64,000 nt of DNA. It comes from Shewanella eurypsychrophilus. Its GTDB lineage: Bacteria; Pseudomonadota; Gammaproteobacteria; Enterobacterales; Shewanellaceae. Both the position numbers and the translations under genes were made by a program. Shown in pieces: positions 1 through 8,677 of the stretch; positions within the stretch are counted from its first letter, which is position 1; the number at the start of each line of letters is the position of its first letter. The stretch lies in contig NZ_CP045503.2 of assembly GCF_007004545.3 (NCBI RefSeq), positions 2,016,501 to 2,080,500 of the forward strand. The letters are read 5' to 3'. The notes under the pieces are model-generated. The model was not told the origin of the DNA. It did not search any database and saw nothing but the letters and a program-made list of their open reading frames with translations.

Positions 1-354
1 TGGATCAACGCTGATTTTAACGAGAAAGGGGTGAATTACTTAAACACTGATGCTGAAGTTGTGCTGGTGTTTGATGCATTACCTGGCGAAACGTTTCGCG
101 GCACAATCATCAATCAAGATCGCGCGATTTATGATGCATCAAGTGTGGGCAGTCAGTTGTCGGATGTCACCAACAGTGATCGTTGGATCCGTGAGCAACA
201 AAAAATCCGCACACGCATTTCTGTAAATGAGCTAGATGCAAAATTGATTTCAGGTTCCAGAGCCACGGCCATGGTGTTAAACGGCAACAGTGTTGTTGAT
301 TTCTTTGCCATGAGTTGGATGAATGTCGTCAGCTATTTCCGTTACATCTATTAA
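1..354 (+). CDS. HlyD/EmrA-family efflux adaptor, C-terminal part
   Basis: The frame is open from the first base of the window, so the N-terminus lies outside it. About 117 residues remain. They look like the outer beta-barrel part of a periplasmic membrane-fusion protein, with a 'VVLVFDALPGETFRGTI' stretch typical of HlyD/EmrA-type adaptors. Such adaptors join an inner-membrane pump to an outer-membrane channel. The gene is followed after 11 bases by a DUF2955 membrane protein and then a MarR regulator, a common arrangement for small drug/organic-acid efflux operons. The family call is from recognition of the C-terminus only. The substrate is unknown. Confidence 0.7.
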   Translation, partial: WINADFNEKGVNYLNTDAEVVLVFDALPGETFRGTIINQDRAIYDASSVGSQLSDVTNSDRWIREQQKIRTRISVNELDAKLISGSRATAMVLNGNSVVDFFAMSWMNVVSYFRYIY

Positions 355-365
355 GCAGGTTACCT

Positions 366-1388
366 ATGTTTAAGACAATAGATCAACGAAATGAGGCTAT
401 CAGAGTCACCATTGGCATTACGCTATGTATGCTGATGGGACAGATCCTTAGTTTTGATTCCACCGTATACTTGGCGCTGTATCCTACGATAGCCATGACT
501 AAGGTAAAGGATTACTCCTGGTCAGGGCTAAGTAAAACCTTTGGACCGACATTTATGGCTGCTTGTGTGGCATTGTGGATCTCCGAAGTTTTTCAGTCCC
601 ATCCTTTTATTATCTGGACGATTACGCTGCTGTTTATTGATTATATGCGTAAGCGAGCCGATACCCCCGCTAAAGTAGGTGGGTCTATCATGCCGATATT
701 CAACTGGGTGTTGATTGTTATTTTCTCACAATTTAGTACCCAGAGTATGCCGGATCGAATTGGTGAAATTCTTCTGTCGATGTTGATCACCATGTGTGTG
801 GCGAAAGGAGTTGTTGCGCTTTTTCCTGTAAAGAATAGTAATCCACCACCTGCTTTTAAAAGGGTCGAAGTGACCTATAAGCAACGCTTAGTCACTGTGG
901 CTTTAATTGGTACCGGTGTTGCAGTATTGATGAACATAGATCTGCTTTCTGCCACATTTTGTATGGTTCCTGTGATTGCTGCGGCAACCCAAGTCAATCG
1001 TAAACGCTATTTTGAGGTCGTCTCACAACGATTTGTCACGCAAGTCGGTGGCTGTATGGTAGCCGTGCTTATTAGTATAGTGATAGCCGGTCACCAAACT
1101 ATTTTAAGTTATTATGCCTTGATCTTGGGCGCGGCGATTTTTGCGATTGCCACGGCTATGGTTACCTCGTCGAAGATAGGCCGAGATGTTCATAGTGATG
1201 CGATGTTAGCCACAGTGTTACCGATACAATTGTATTTAGGGACATATGGCTTTGGATTCGAGAGGATCTTACTTAGAGCATGGGAACTTGCAGTGACTTT
1301 AGGTATATTGTTCCTAATATTTCAGTTAGCAAAAATTAGAGAGAATCATGTCCAAAGGGGCCAACTTAATACCAGAGTTCGACACTAG
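366..1388 (+). CDS. DUF2955-family inner-membrane protein (FUSC-like efflux partner)
   Basis: About 340 residues with many hydrophobic segments in two similar blocks (roughly residues 15-150 and 175-325). This resembles the DUF2955/fusaric-acid-resistance-like membrane proteins that pair with HlyD adaptors. I chose the ATG at 366 because the more upstream start would overlap the adaptor gene by 40 bases, and 'MFKTIDQRNEAIRV' begins like a normal cytoplasmic N-terminus before the first membrane segment. The gene overlaps the following marR gene by 41 bases, so all three are probably one transcript. The transported compound cannot be read from sequence. Confidence 0.75.
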   Translation: MFKTIDQRNEAIRVTIGITLCMLMGQILSFDSTVYLALYPTIAMTKVKDYSWSGLSKTFGPTFMAACVALWISEVFQSHPFIIWTITLLFIDYMRKRADTPAKVGGSIMPIFNWVLIVIFSQFSTQSMPDRIGEILLSMLITMCVAKGVVALFPVKNSNPPPAFKRVEVTYKQRLVTVALIGTGVAVLMNIDLLSATFCMVPVIAAATQVNRKRYFEVVSQRFVTQVGGCMVAVLISIVIAGHQTILSYYALILGAAIFAIATAMVTSSKIGRDVHSDAMLATVLPIQLYLGTYGFGFERILLRAWELAVTLGILFLIFQLAKIRENHVQRGQLNTRVRH

Positions 1389-1809
1389 TGCTTCATTTAT
1401 GATGGGATTAGCTTATAAGCAATTTAGAACCTTATCCAATCAAGCGTTATCAACCAAGCTTGATATAAGCATCGAAATGCTTGGCGCGCTGAGAGTGTTA
1501 TCTCATCATGGTGAATTGGCACAACAGGGACTTGCTCAAGGTCTACAGCGTGAGCGTAGTGCCACCAAGCGGTTAGTGGATAACTGCATCAAACGGGGCT
1601 TGATTGAAGCGCACAAGAGTGAAACCAATAAAAAAGCCAAGTATTTAGTGATCACAGAGAAAGGGCTTAAGGTAAAAAATGAAGCCGGTGAGATAGTTAC
1701 TGGCATTATCGAGCAATTCTTTACCCCTCTCACGCTGGAAGAACGCAGCACCTTATTGAGTTTATGTCGCAAATTAATTAAGGATGATGTCTATCTCGGC
1801 GGAGATTAA
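1348..1809 (+). CDS. MarR-family transcriptional regulator
   Basis: 153 residues, the normal size for MarR regulators. The winged-helix core lies around residues 35-120: 'ALRVLSHHGELAQQGLAQGL' is followed by a recognition-helix region rich in R/K, then the wing 'KSETNKKAKYLVITEKG'. The start lies inside the end of the DUF2955 gene and is preceded by GAGAGA. The likely role is ligand-responsive repression of the adjacent efflux operon; this is inference from position. A later in-frame ATG pair near 1399 could be the true start. Confidence 0.8.
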   Translation: MSKGANLIPEFDTSASFMMGLAYKQFRTLSNQALSTKLDISIEMLGALRVLSHHGELAQQGLAQGLQRERSATKRLVDNCIKRGLIEAHKSETNKKAKYLVITEKGLKVKNEAGEIVTGIIEQFFTPLTLEERSTLLSLCRKLIKDDVYLGGD

Positions 1810-2654
1810 CTGTTTAGTGTCTCTAGAGAGAAGTCTAGTGTTAAGGTGATGTACTTCGGAAAATCTTGCTTAATTTGCTGCTCGGCAGCGGGTAAATGGA
1901 CACGACGGAGTAACTTACGAACACTTTTATTGAGATACTTACTCGATGACTTCTTGAGCAGTTTTATATTTCTAATCTCTCCCTCGCCAGTCAAGGTGAA
2001 TGCCACCGTTATGCTGCCTTGATGCCGCCTTAATTTAGCCTGTTTTGGGTATCGCTTCTGTTTGAGGATCTCTAAGCGAACACTTTCTATGTATCTATTT
2101 ATTCTGTTTTCGGCTGAATTACTATTATCCCGTTCTGTACCAGAGGCTGATGCATCCTCGGCTTGTGTGCTTGTGTGCACCGAGTTTGATGCCGTCTGTG
2201 AATCATTGTAGGGATCTGAGCTTTCCTTTTGACTCGATTGCAAATCGGCTGCTTGAACCGTTTCTTGTTCTAGGGTGTCTTCGTTAATGTGGGCATGTGA
2301 ATCTACCTTGACTACGGCAGTTTCGGTGACCTTATCTGCTTTTGGCTTACTTTCTCTTGGTGAAGGACGTTTTTTGGGGACCTCTGTTGGCTGGGTCTTT
2401 GACGGCAGAGTGGTTGGCGGTGTCACTAGCGGAATATCTTCAGCTTGAGCTGTGTTGTCGAGGGGAGTGGCAAGGCTTTTTGTACTGCTTGGCGAGGCTA
2501 TTTGGGAATGGCCAAGTTGCATAGATATTTTTGTCAGTTTGAATTGTGCAGAGTGTTCACCTGAGCCAACACTATTTGAGTGGCAACTCAACTGTACCAA
2601 GGCGAATACGTGGAGCCCAGTTGCTATTGCCACAGATATTAATGGATGTTTCAT
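1806..2654 (-). CDS. TonB-family energy transducer
   Basis: 282 residues: a single N-terminal membrane anchor (residues ~5-24), a long low-complexity periplasmic stretch rich in Pro, Lys, Ser, Thr and Gln (~70-185), and a C-terminal TonB domain from ~190. The TonB domain carries 'KQKRYPKQAKLRRHQGSI', including the YP motif, and 'VAFTLTGEGEI'. It is the last gene of an exbB-exbD-exbD-tonB run and abuts the upstream exbD without a gap. Its role is to pass proton-motive energy to TonB-dependent outer-membrane receptors; the receptor at 6273-8351 is the obvious partner. It converges with the marR gene and overlaps its end by four bases. Confidence 0.85.
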   Translation of the reverse strand: MKHPLISVAIATGLHVFALVQLSCHSNSVGSGEHSAQFKLTKISMQLGHSQIASPSSTKSLATPLDNTAQAEDIPLVTPPTTLPSKTQPTEVPKKRPSPRESKPKADKVTETAVVKVDSHAHINEDTLEQETVQAADLQSSQKESSDPYNDSQTASNSVHTSTQAEDASASGTERDNSNSAENRINRYIESVRLEILKQKRYPKQAKLRRHQGSITVAFTLTGEGEIRNIKLLKKSSSKYLNKSVRKLLRRVHLPAAEQQIKQDFPKYITLTLDFSLETLNS

Positions 2655-3050
2655 CTATTTTTCTTCTAAACGAGTGATTAATGACAGTTTGGTTATCTTG
2701 TTCTGTTTTAGCCGTGTGATCACATCGTTTAACTTGTCCATAGTGAGTGACGCATCAACCGCAATATATATAGCCTGTGCGGGTTTGAAGTGGTCTTTAA
2801 ACTGAGCTAATGTCACGGTTTTCTCATGATAAATGCATTGACCTGATAAGGTCACATAGAGCCAATCATCACTGGGAATGTCGATTTCAACGTCTTGATG
2901 TCGGGTTTCGAGTAATTGTAAATCGCCATGATCATCCGCTGAGATATGACCGACAACCAAGAAAAAAATAAGCAGTAAAAAAACCACGTTAATCAGTGAT
3001 AACATAGGCTCAATAGCAGGGCGATGACTTACCGAACTGTTAATTTTCAT
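2655..3050 (-). CDS. ExbD-family protein lacking the membrane aspartate
   Basis: 131 residues: one N-terminal membrane helix (~14-37) and a periplasmic domain, as in ExbD/TolR. The conserved helix normally begins 'PLIDVVF', with an Asp needed for proton conduction. Here the equivalent segment reads 'LSLINVVFLLLIFF', so the Asp is Asn (codon AAC). The gene overlaps the preceding exbD by 11 bases and abuts tonB. Two tandem ExbD-like genes are common in some Shewanella/Vibrio TonB systems. The missing Asp suggests this copy is structural or regulatory rather than proton-conducting (inference). Confidence 0.8.
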   Translation of the reverse strand: MKINSSVSHRPAIEPMLSLINVVFLLLIFFLVVGHISADDHGDLQLLETRHQDVEIDIPSDDWLYVTLSGQCIYHEKTVTLAQFKDHFKPAQAIYIAVDASLTMDKLNDVITRLKQNKITKLSLITRLEEK

Positions 3051-3438
3051 CTGGGATCACCCACTCTTCTATATTGTTATAACCGCACTCAAGGAGTTGC
3101 TCTTTTACCGAGACAAATACTTGTGCTGTCACGGTGGAGGTAATATTAATATTGAGCTTACTGATGGTATCGGCTGGCACCTCCTGACTGAATTCCTCAA
3201 GGGTGTACTCATGCTCTTGGTACCGTAAGTAGCCATTGGACAGTAAAGTAATTTGAACAGCTTTCTTGTCCTGCATTTGGCTGATACTACTTTCTACTTG
3301 AGAGAGGTAAAGATTAAGTGACTGATAGGTATCCATTTTCGTCACTAGCATAAAAAATATGAGTAAGATAAATACCACATCAATCAGTGGTGTCAGGCTG
3401 ATGTGGGGTCTTCTTGCATTAGCGGTCTTCAACTTCAC
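3040..3438 (-). CDS. exbD: ExbD-family biopolymer transport protein
   Basis: 132 residues with one membrane helix (~15-35) and the intact family motif 'LTPLIDVVFILLIFFML', including the Asp that carries protons in ExbD/TolR. It sits in an inner-membrane complex with ExbB and energises TonB. It overlaps exbB by four bases upstream and the second exbD by 11 bases downstream, so translation of the four genes is probably coupled. The intact copy here and the Asn-substituted copy downstream may form a mixed pair. Confidence 0.85.
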   Translation of the reverse strand: MKLKTANARRPHISLTPLIDVVFILLIFFMLVTKMDTYQSLNLYLSQVESSISQMQDKKAVQITLLSNGYLRYQEHEYTLEEFSQEVPADTISKLNINITSTVTAQVFVSVKEQLLECGYNNIEEWVIPDEN

Positions 3439-4073
3439 AGAAACTTAGCCTTGATCATTGGCAGAGAAAGATATTCTGTTAATAAGTGCTCTATCGAGGC
3501 ATGTTGCCTGGTGGTGAGGCTATCTAAGTAATGCCAAGCTGCGGTGGTCGGGATGGCGACAATGAGTCCGGCTGCTGTCGTGATAAGGGCCTGTGATATA
3601 CCGCCAGAAAGCATCGCAGGGTCGACCTTAGAGCCAGCTTGCTGCAGACTCTGAAATGAATCGATCATGCCTAACACTGTACCGAGTAATCCGATAAGTG
3701 GCGCAAGTGCAGAGATAACCTCAAGTATTCTCATACCGCTTTTTAGCTTGTCGATCTCCTGCTCTGCCTGGAAAGAGAGCTTGTTTTCTAACGCTTGCTT
3801 ATCAAGACTAGACGCCAGAGATACAGCACAAAATTTCATCAAGCGTGTTGCCGGGTGTTGGGGGCTAATACGCTTATTTGTATAGTCTGTATGAGTCATG
3901 TTCTCTATTCTAGGGATAGCGTCTAACCAAAATTGATATTCGTTCTTTTTATAGAGTCTTAGACCAATAAAGCTAATGAACTTATAGATACATACACTAA
4001 AAGAGACAATAGATAGCGCGATAAGTAACCAGAGGCACCAGCCGCCTTGAATGAGCCAATCGGGTGAATTCAC
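3435..4073 (-). CDS. exbB: MotA/TolQ/ExbB proton channel family protein
   Basis: 212 residues: an N-terminal membrane helix (~12-35), a cytoplasmic region, then two helices in the conserved MotA/TolQ/ExbB region ('LEVISALAPLIGLLGTVLGMIDSFQ' and 'GGISQALITTAAGLIVAIPTTAAWHYL'), all visible. It forms the pentameric channel around which ExbD and TonB assemble. It lies 51 bases downstream of the sensor kinase gene on the same strand, so the two-component system may be co-transcribed with this energisation module. That link is unusual and suggests signal-dependent production of the TonB complex (inference). Confidence 0.85.
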   Translation of the reverse strand: MNSPDWLIQGGWCLWLLIALSIVSFSVCIYKFISFIGLRLYKKNEYQFWLDAIPRIENMTHTDYTNKRISPQHPATRLMKFCAVSLASSLDKQALENKLSFQAEQEIDKLKSGMRILEVISALAPLIGLLGTVLGMIDSFQSLQQAGSKVDPAMLSGGISQALITTAAGLIVAIPTTAAWHYLDSLTTRQHASIEHLLTEYLSLPMIKAKFL

Positions 4074-4124
4074 TGTACTTCCTTTCTTTGATTTAAATGT
4101 GTTCTGGCAGCCGAACCAATGACG

Positions 4125-5435
4125 TTAGTCATTGAATTGAATGCTAACGTGATAGCGAACATCGGTTTTATCTACAACAATTTGGCAGCCCAAGCTTTCT
4201 ACTATTCGAGTGATGATTTCAGTGCCATAGCCAAATCTGCTACTCGTCACGCTATCGAGTTCGGCGATGTCATTATCGATTATCAGCTGGTTATTACTTA
4301 ACGAGACCCGCACGAAACACGCGGAATAGGCGAGTGCATTACGTAATAAATTGTTGATTAGGATCCCGAGTAACCCAGCCTCAGATTGTATGATGCCGTC
4401 ATTAAAAATGAGGACTTTAGGCTTGAGCGTTGGTTGTTTATTTGATGAATTGAGCTTTTCAAGTTCATTAAAAACAGCATCTCTTAGGCTTATCCGAATT
4501 TTGCTATTGGGCTCTTGTTCTCGGCCCAGTAGGAGAAAAGTTTCAATCAGACTATTCATATTGCTGGTGGCATGTTTGATTCTATTTAGGGCCGTTTCTT
4601 TAGCCTCATCGCTGGCACTCTCAAGCTTAAGTAAGCTCAGGCTATTACTGATGATAGCGACGGGTGTCCGCAGTTCATGACTCACATGCCGAGAGAACTG
4701 TTTTTCCCTGTTGAGAAAATGTCTCGAACGCTCAATCGATGAGGTGAAGTTTCGGCTTAGGGTGCCAATTTCATCAGTGCGACAGTGACCAATTAAGGGC
4801 AGTTGTGGTTCTTCTTTATCAACGTCTAGTGCCAGCTGTTTCAGAGGTTCAGCTATTTTTCGTCCGAGTAGGATAGAGACGATGAAACCTAGCAAACAAA
4901 TGAGCAGAGCGACTGAGCTGAGTATCACAATGAGATCTGGCATGCTCTTGTCTAGGTTAGAGGCATTAGTTTCGTCATAAGTCAGGTAGAGGGGGATTTT
5001 CCTATTAGGAAGTGAAAATACTAATATGTGAGTATTATTAGGAATGTACTCATGAAGTCCTGGTGATAACATGATCAGATGGCTGGGAATATTGGCCTCT
5101 AGCAATGAGTGTATGCTGAGCTGAGGACGTTTCTGTTTGAAATTCTGAATCAATTTAGCGATCATTTCCATATCTGAAATTATAACTATTGCTTCATCTC
5201 CATCTGCCAGTGACTCTTTTGCTTTAAATTTTTCCTCTATTAATCTTGATTCTTCAATGACTTCAGATTGGACATTTTGTAGATAGATATGCGCCGCCTG
5301 ATTTTCTATTTCATGCACTGCATGAAAGAGTAAATACGCATACAGAGCACATAACAGACTTGTGTAAATCAAAAAAGTAGCGGTTAGTACGTGGTTGAAT
5401 TTATTAAACTTAAACAATTTGATAACCCTTCGCAT
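4125..5435 (-). CDS. Sensor histidine kinase
   Basis: About 436 residues from the ATG at 5435. I chose it because earlier starts would lie deep inside the response-regulator gene and give no sensible N-terminus. Two membrane helices (~15-35 and ~170-195) flank a periplasmic sensor region of ~130 residues. A HAMP-like linker follows, then the H-box 'SRHVSHELRTPVAII', an N-box 'NNLLRNALAYS' and a glycine box 'FGYGTEI'. It overlaps the response-regulator gene by 26 bases and is probably its cognate kinase. The stimulus is unknown, but the neighbourhood (TonB system, TonB receptor) suggests nutrient or metal sensing. Confidence 0.85.
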   Translation of the reverse strand: MRRVIKLFKFNKFNHVLTATFLIYTSLLCALYAYLLFHAVHEIENQAAHIYLQNVQSEVIEESRLIEEKFKAKESLADGDEAIVIISDMEMIAKLIQNFKQKRPQLSIHSLLEANIPSHLIMLSPGLHEYIPNNTHILVFSLPNRKIPLYLTYDETNASNLDKSMPDLIVILSSVALLICLLGFIVSILLGRKIAEPLKQLALDVDKEEPQLPLIGHCRTDEIGTLSRNFTSSIERSRHFLNREKQFSRHVSHELRTPVAIISNSLSLLKLESASDEAKETALNRIKHATSNMNSLIETFLLLGREQEPNSKIRISLRDAVFNELEKLNSSNKQPTLKPKVLIFNDGIIQSEAGLLGILINNLLRNALAYSACFVRVSLSNNQLIIDNDIAELDSVTSSRFGYGTEIITRIVESLGCQIVVDKTDVRYHVSIQFND

Positions 5436-6087
5436 ACACGGTGCGGATGATTGTTTTGTCAAAAGCCATCTCGAGGGTGGCCCGCAGACGATAGATATGG
5501 GTACGCAGGGGATCACTTTCTGGCGGTGTCCCATCCCAGATAGCTTGCTCGAGGGTTTGTCTTGATACCACGTTAGGGTAGTGTTTAAGCAATATGGTTA
5601 AAATATTCATTTGCAAGCTAAGCAAACGAACTTGATTGCCATTACAGCACACCAATGATTGGTTATGGTCAATGGTTAACCCGGCAATATTTTGAATACC
5701 AACATCACGCCTTGGTCCACGTGATAACAAGGCTTGTAACCTTAGGTGTAATTCCTCAAGCGCAAAGGGTTTAACCAGGTAATCATCGGCTCCGGCTTGG
5801 AACCCGAGCTTTTTATCATCCAAGGTATCTCTGGCCGTTAGAAAGATCACTGGGATTGGGCTGAAGAGTTCATTTCGCAGTTTTCGGCACAAATCTAAGC
5901 CATTCATCTTAGGCATTGCGACATCAAAAATAGCCAAGTCGTATCGGTTTTTCTCTAGTAACTGTAGGCCTGCTGCACCGTTATAAGCGAAGTCCACGTC
6001 GTAGCCCAGAGCAATTAAGTAATCGGCAACGGATCCAGCTAATTCGTCATTATCTTCGACGAGTAATACCTGTGCTTTTTCAAACAT
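5410..6087 (-). CDS. OmpR/PhoB-family response regulator
   Basis: 225 residues. The receiver domain (~1-120) shows the acidic pair 'VEDND' near residue 11, phospho-acceptor Asp55 in 'LAIFDVAMPKMNG', and the Lys in 'DDYLVKPF'. The C-terminal winged helix (~130-225) ends 'HIYRLRATLEMAFDKTIIRTVYAKGYQIV', typical of OmpR-type effectors. It is the first gene of the minus-strand run regulator-kinase-exbB-exbD-exbD-tonB. Its probable target is its own operon and/or the receptor gene just upstream; this is inference from position. Confidence 0.88.
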   Translation of the reverse strand: MFEKAQVLLVEDNDELAGSVADYLIALGYDVDFAYNGAAGLQLLEKNRYDLAIFDVAMPKMNGLDLCRKLRNELFSPIPVIFLTARDTLDDKKLGFQAGADDYLVKPFALEELHLRLQALLSRGPRRDVGIQNIAGLTIDHNQSLVCCNGNQVRLLSLQMNILTILLKHYPNVVSRQTLEQAIWDGTPPESDPLRTHIYRLRATLEMAFDKTIIRTVYAKGYQIV

Positions 6088-6224
6088 AACTATGATTTCT
6101 GTTGATGGAGTTTAATGGGAATAGGATACGTTATTGATAATTCACAATTGAGCGATATCCAGAGCTAGAGGTAAGATAACCGCTAACATGTCAAACAAAT
6201 GTCAACGCTAATGATATTTGTTTG

Positions 6225-6262
6225 CATTTGAGGGCCGCGGCTAACTTTTTATAGTTTACCGC
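6225..6262 (-). terminator. Possible hairpin between receptor and regulator genes
   Basis: Just after the stop of the receptor gene the minus strand holds arms CCGCGGTAAACT and AGTTAGCCGCGG around a 5-base loop, with one mismatch next to the CCGCGG core. There is no clean T-run after it, so it is either a weak terminator or a processing/attenuation hairpin between the receptor and the two-component operon. Confidence 0.4.
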
Positions 6263-6272
6263 GGGCTAAGCA

Positions 6273-8351
6273 CTAGAACTGGTAGCTCAGTTTTAAGTTG
6301 ATACTACGGCCTTCTTCATAATATTCATTAGCGGGCTTTTCACTGCCGTCACGTTCGAAGTCCATCTGATAGGCATAAGCCGTATCAAAGAGGTTGGTGA
6401 TTGACAGACTAGTAACCAGTCCATCAATGCTAATGGGCTTGTAAGTCGCGTAAATGTCCATGGTGAACCAAGCATCAAAGCCTGCAGCAGGAATTTCTTC
6501 TATTACTCCGTTCTCACCAAGTTGTTGTGTGGGTACCTTGTCATGTTGTAACGCATAGGTGGCGCGAGTGCCGAGCTGTAGGGAGTCACTGATGTTATTG
6601 TTTATTGTCAGATTAAATTTGTCTGATGGTATATCGGCTAAGTACCAGCCTGTTGTCATATCGGTACCGCGGGTTTGACCGTAGGAAAAATTAACATCCC
6701 AATCGGCAAGGCGATAACTGGCAACAAACTCGAAGCCTTTTAATCGCACCTCACCGATGTTGACTTTGACGCCGTCTGGGTAGTTTTCATTGTCGGTATA
6801 TGCGGTGCCAATGTAATCTTGTATATCGTTTTGGAATACGTTGATCCGAGTGGTTAAACTGTCATCGACGCTAAAAATATCTTGGCTATCCCAGACGATT
6901 CCTATTTCCTTGTTATCGGCTCGTTCTGACTTTAAGTATGGGTTGGGCTTAAAACCTCTGCCTGAGGTAAATAGTTCACCATTTTGTGGGGCATTAAGGG
7001 CTTCGGCATAAGAGGCAAATAGCGTGATGTCGTCCGTTAAGTAGTAGTTTATGTTAAGCGATTTAGATAAGCGGTCTTCCGTCCTCCCATCGCGCAGTAG
7101 TGGCTGACCATTCGCGTCAATAGCATTGGCAGATTCAATGTAGAATTCATCATAGCGTATACCCGGGATCAGCTCTAAAGACTCGGTGATCGGTAATTGG
7201 TAGTTTATCCAGCCTGCAAGTTTACGGCTCGTTGTCGTCGCTTCATCTGCTGCACTGCTATCTTCAATAATTTCTCCAGTATCAAAATCTTTTGAATAGA
7301 CATGGCCATCATGATCGGTGAAGTGGCCTGACACGCCGTAATGTAGCAGAGTATTCATCGAGGCGATGGTAAAAATACTGTCGTTGCTAACATTGAATCC
7401 GATGCTGGTGTCTTTGATGTCTTGTACTTCTTCGGCAGAACGTCCTTGCTCTGCGCCATATGAATCCACATCATTGTAGTACAGCGAAGCACTTAGGTTG
7501 AGATACTGGTTGTCTGTAGCACTATCTTTCCAAACCAATGATGCACCTGTGTATTGCTCGTCTCGATAACCTATGTCATTTCTAACTTGGTGCCCATGAG
7601 AGTCATCGAGATTCAAGGTAAACTGAAGGCACTGATCTGCAGATATTTGATGGCCAAGTTTGAACAAACCACTTTTCTGGCGAGCCGCGGTTTTATCGTA
7701 AGTTCCTCCACCGCCGATTTCATAGGGGTCTTTATCAAGGTAGTAACCTGAGAGTAAGTAGTCAGTGGCACCACTTTTGCCAAAAACGGTTAACCCTGTA
7801 TCTTGCTGGGCGTTATTACTGCGATAACCAAGATCGACTTTTGTACCGAAGCTTTCATCTGGTTTGAGCAGATCGAGTGCCGAAATGGTGCTGATGCTAA
7901 TCTTACCTGCCGCAGCTCCAGAGCTTGGACCTGCAGTGACTTGAATATTACTCACTAGATTAGGATTAAGGTACCAGCTTCCCCGTTTAGAGGCGTAGTT
8001 ACTTTGATATATACCATCGATGATCACGTACGCATGGGATTGAGGTAGGCCTCGAATGGTAATGTTTTGGTTGCCTGAAGAGGGTCCACCCTTTACGTCA
8101 ACGTTGGGGATAATCTTGAGTGCATTGGGGATATTGGTTGTGCTCATGCTTTCAATCGTTGCTCTGTCGATGGCATTTACCGACTGGGTCATGGTTAAGG
8201 GATCTTGTTGATCTTCGGTTTGACTGGTAACGGTAATATTGTCGAGTCGATAAACAGTCTCTTCGTTTGTTTCCTGTTTTGCTTGGGCTGTATTACAAGC
8301 GATAGCCAGCGCAATACTGCTGGCAATATAAGTTAATCTAGATATTTTCAT
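6273..8351 (-). CDS. TonB-dependent outer-membrane receptor
   Basis: About 692 residues, the normal size for siderophore/metal receptors. It has a signal peptide ending near 'CNTAQA', then a plug domain (~35-150) with 'ALKIIPNVDVKGGPSSGNQN' and 'ITIRGLPQSHAYVIIDGI', and a beta-barrel ending in '...LKLSYQF' with the terminal Phe expected for Bam-dependent insertion. I start it at the ATG at 8351, which lies 11 bases after GAGAGG; a GTG three codons upstream is too close to that site. A Fur-type box lies 24 bases upstream, so it is probably iron-repressed. The ligand cannot be read from sequence; an iron chelate is the best guess. Confidence 0.88.
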   Translation of the reverse strand: MKISRLTYIASSIALAIACNTAQAKQETNEETVYRLDNITVTSQTEDQQDPLTMTQSVNAIDRATIESMSTTNIPNALKIIPNVDVKGGPSSGNQNITIRGLPQSHAYVIIDGIYQSNYASKRGSWYLNPNLVSNIQVTAGPSSGAAAGKISISTISALDLLKPDESFGTKVDLGYRSNNAQQDTGLTVFGKSGATDYLLSGYYLDKDPYEIGGGGTYDKTAARQKSGLFKLGHQISADQCLQFTLNLDDSHGHQVRNDIGYRDEQYTGASLVWKDSATDNQYLNLSASLYYNDVDSYGAEQGRSAEEVQDIKDTSIGFNVSNDSIFTIASMNTLLHYGVSGHFTDHDGHVYSKDFDTGEIIEDSSAADEATTTSRKLAGWINYQLPITESLELIPGIRYDEFYIESANAIDANGQPLLRDGRTEDRLSKSLNINYYLTDDITLFASYAEALNAPQNGELFTSGRGFKPNPYLKSERADNKEIGIVWDSQDIFSVDDSLTTRINVFQNDIQDYIGTAYTDNENYPDGVKVNIGEVRLKGFEFVASYRLADWDVNFSYGQTRGTDMTTGWYLADIPSDKFNLTINNNISDSLQLGTRATYALQHDKVPTQQLGENGVIEEIPAAGFDAWFTMDIYATYKPISIDGLVTSLSITNLFDTAYAYQMDFERDGSEKPANEYYEEGRSINLKLSYQF

Positions 8352-8374
8352 AATGGTCACGACCTCTCGTTAAT

Positions 8375-8393
8375 GCGAATGATAATTGTTATC
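8375..8393 (-). promoter_or_regulatory. Fur box upstream of the TonB-dependent receptor
   Basis: The 19 bases match the classical Fur consensus (GATAATGATAATCATTATC) at 15 of 19 positions by eye, with core AATGATAATTGTTATC. It lies 24 bases upstream of the receptor start, where binding of iron-loaded Fur would block RNA polymerase. Confidence 0.75.
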
Positions 8394-8477
8394 AGATTTT
8401 GAGTGGCGTGATTATAGTGTTGCAACTGTGAATAAAAGTTCACTTTATATATCTGCAATTGATTTTAAGGCAAAAGA

Positions 8478-8555
8478 TTGTTGAGGACTTTTGTTCAGAG
8501 CTTTTGTTCAGAGCTTTTGTTCAGGGCTATTGTTGAGAACTTCTGTTGAGATTTA
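8478..8555. repeat. Six tandem copies of a 13-bp unit
   Basis: Six consecutive 13-base units of the form TTGTT(C/G)AGRRCTT, with two adjacent identical copies (8491-8503 and 8504-8516) and divergent outer ones. They lie in the 326-base gap between the receptor start and the DUF4198 stop, about 125 bases upstream of the receptor start. This looks like a slippage-generated minisatellite that could vary in copy number. Apart from this and the Fur box I see no gene in the gap. Confidence 0.85.
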
Positions 8556-8677
8556 GCGATACCGCTGCTGCCATTATTGGGCGAGGATATGAATATAGGC
8601 TTAGCTGTGGCGCCACGGGAAGTTGACGCCACCTGTGAATATAGGGGAAAGCTATATCAGGAAAGGAAGATGATTAA

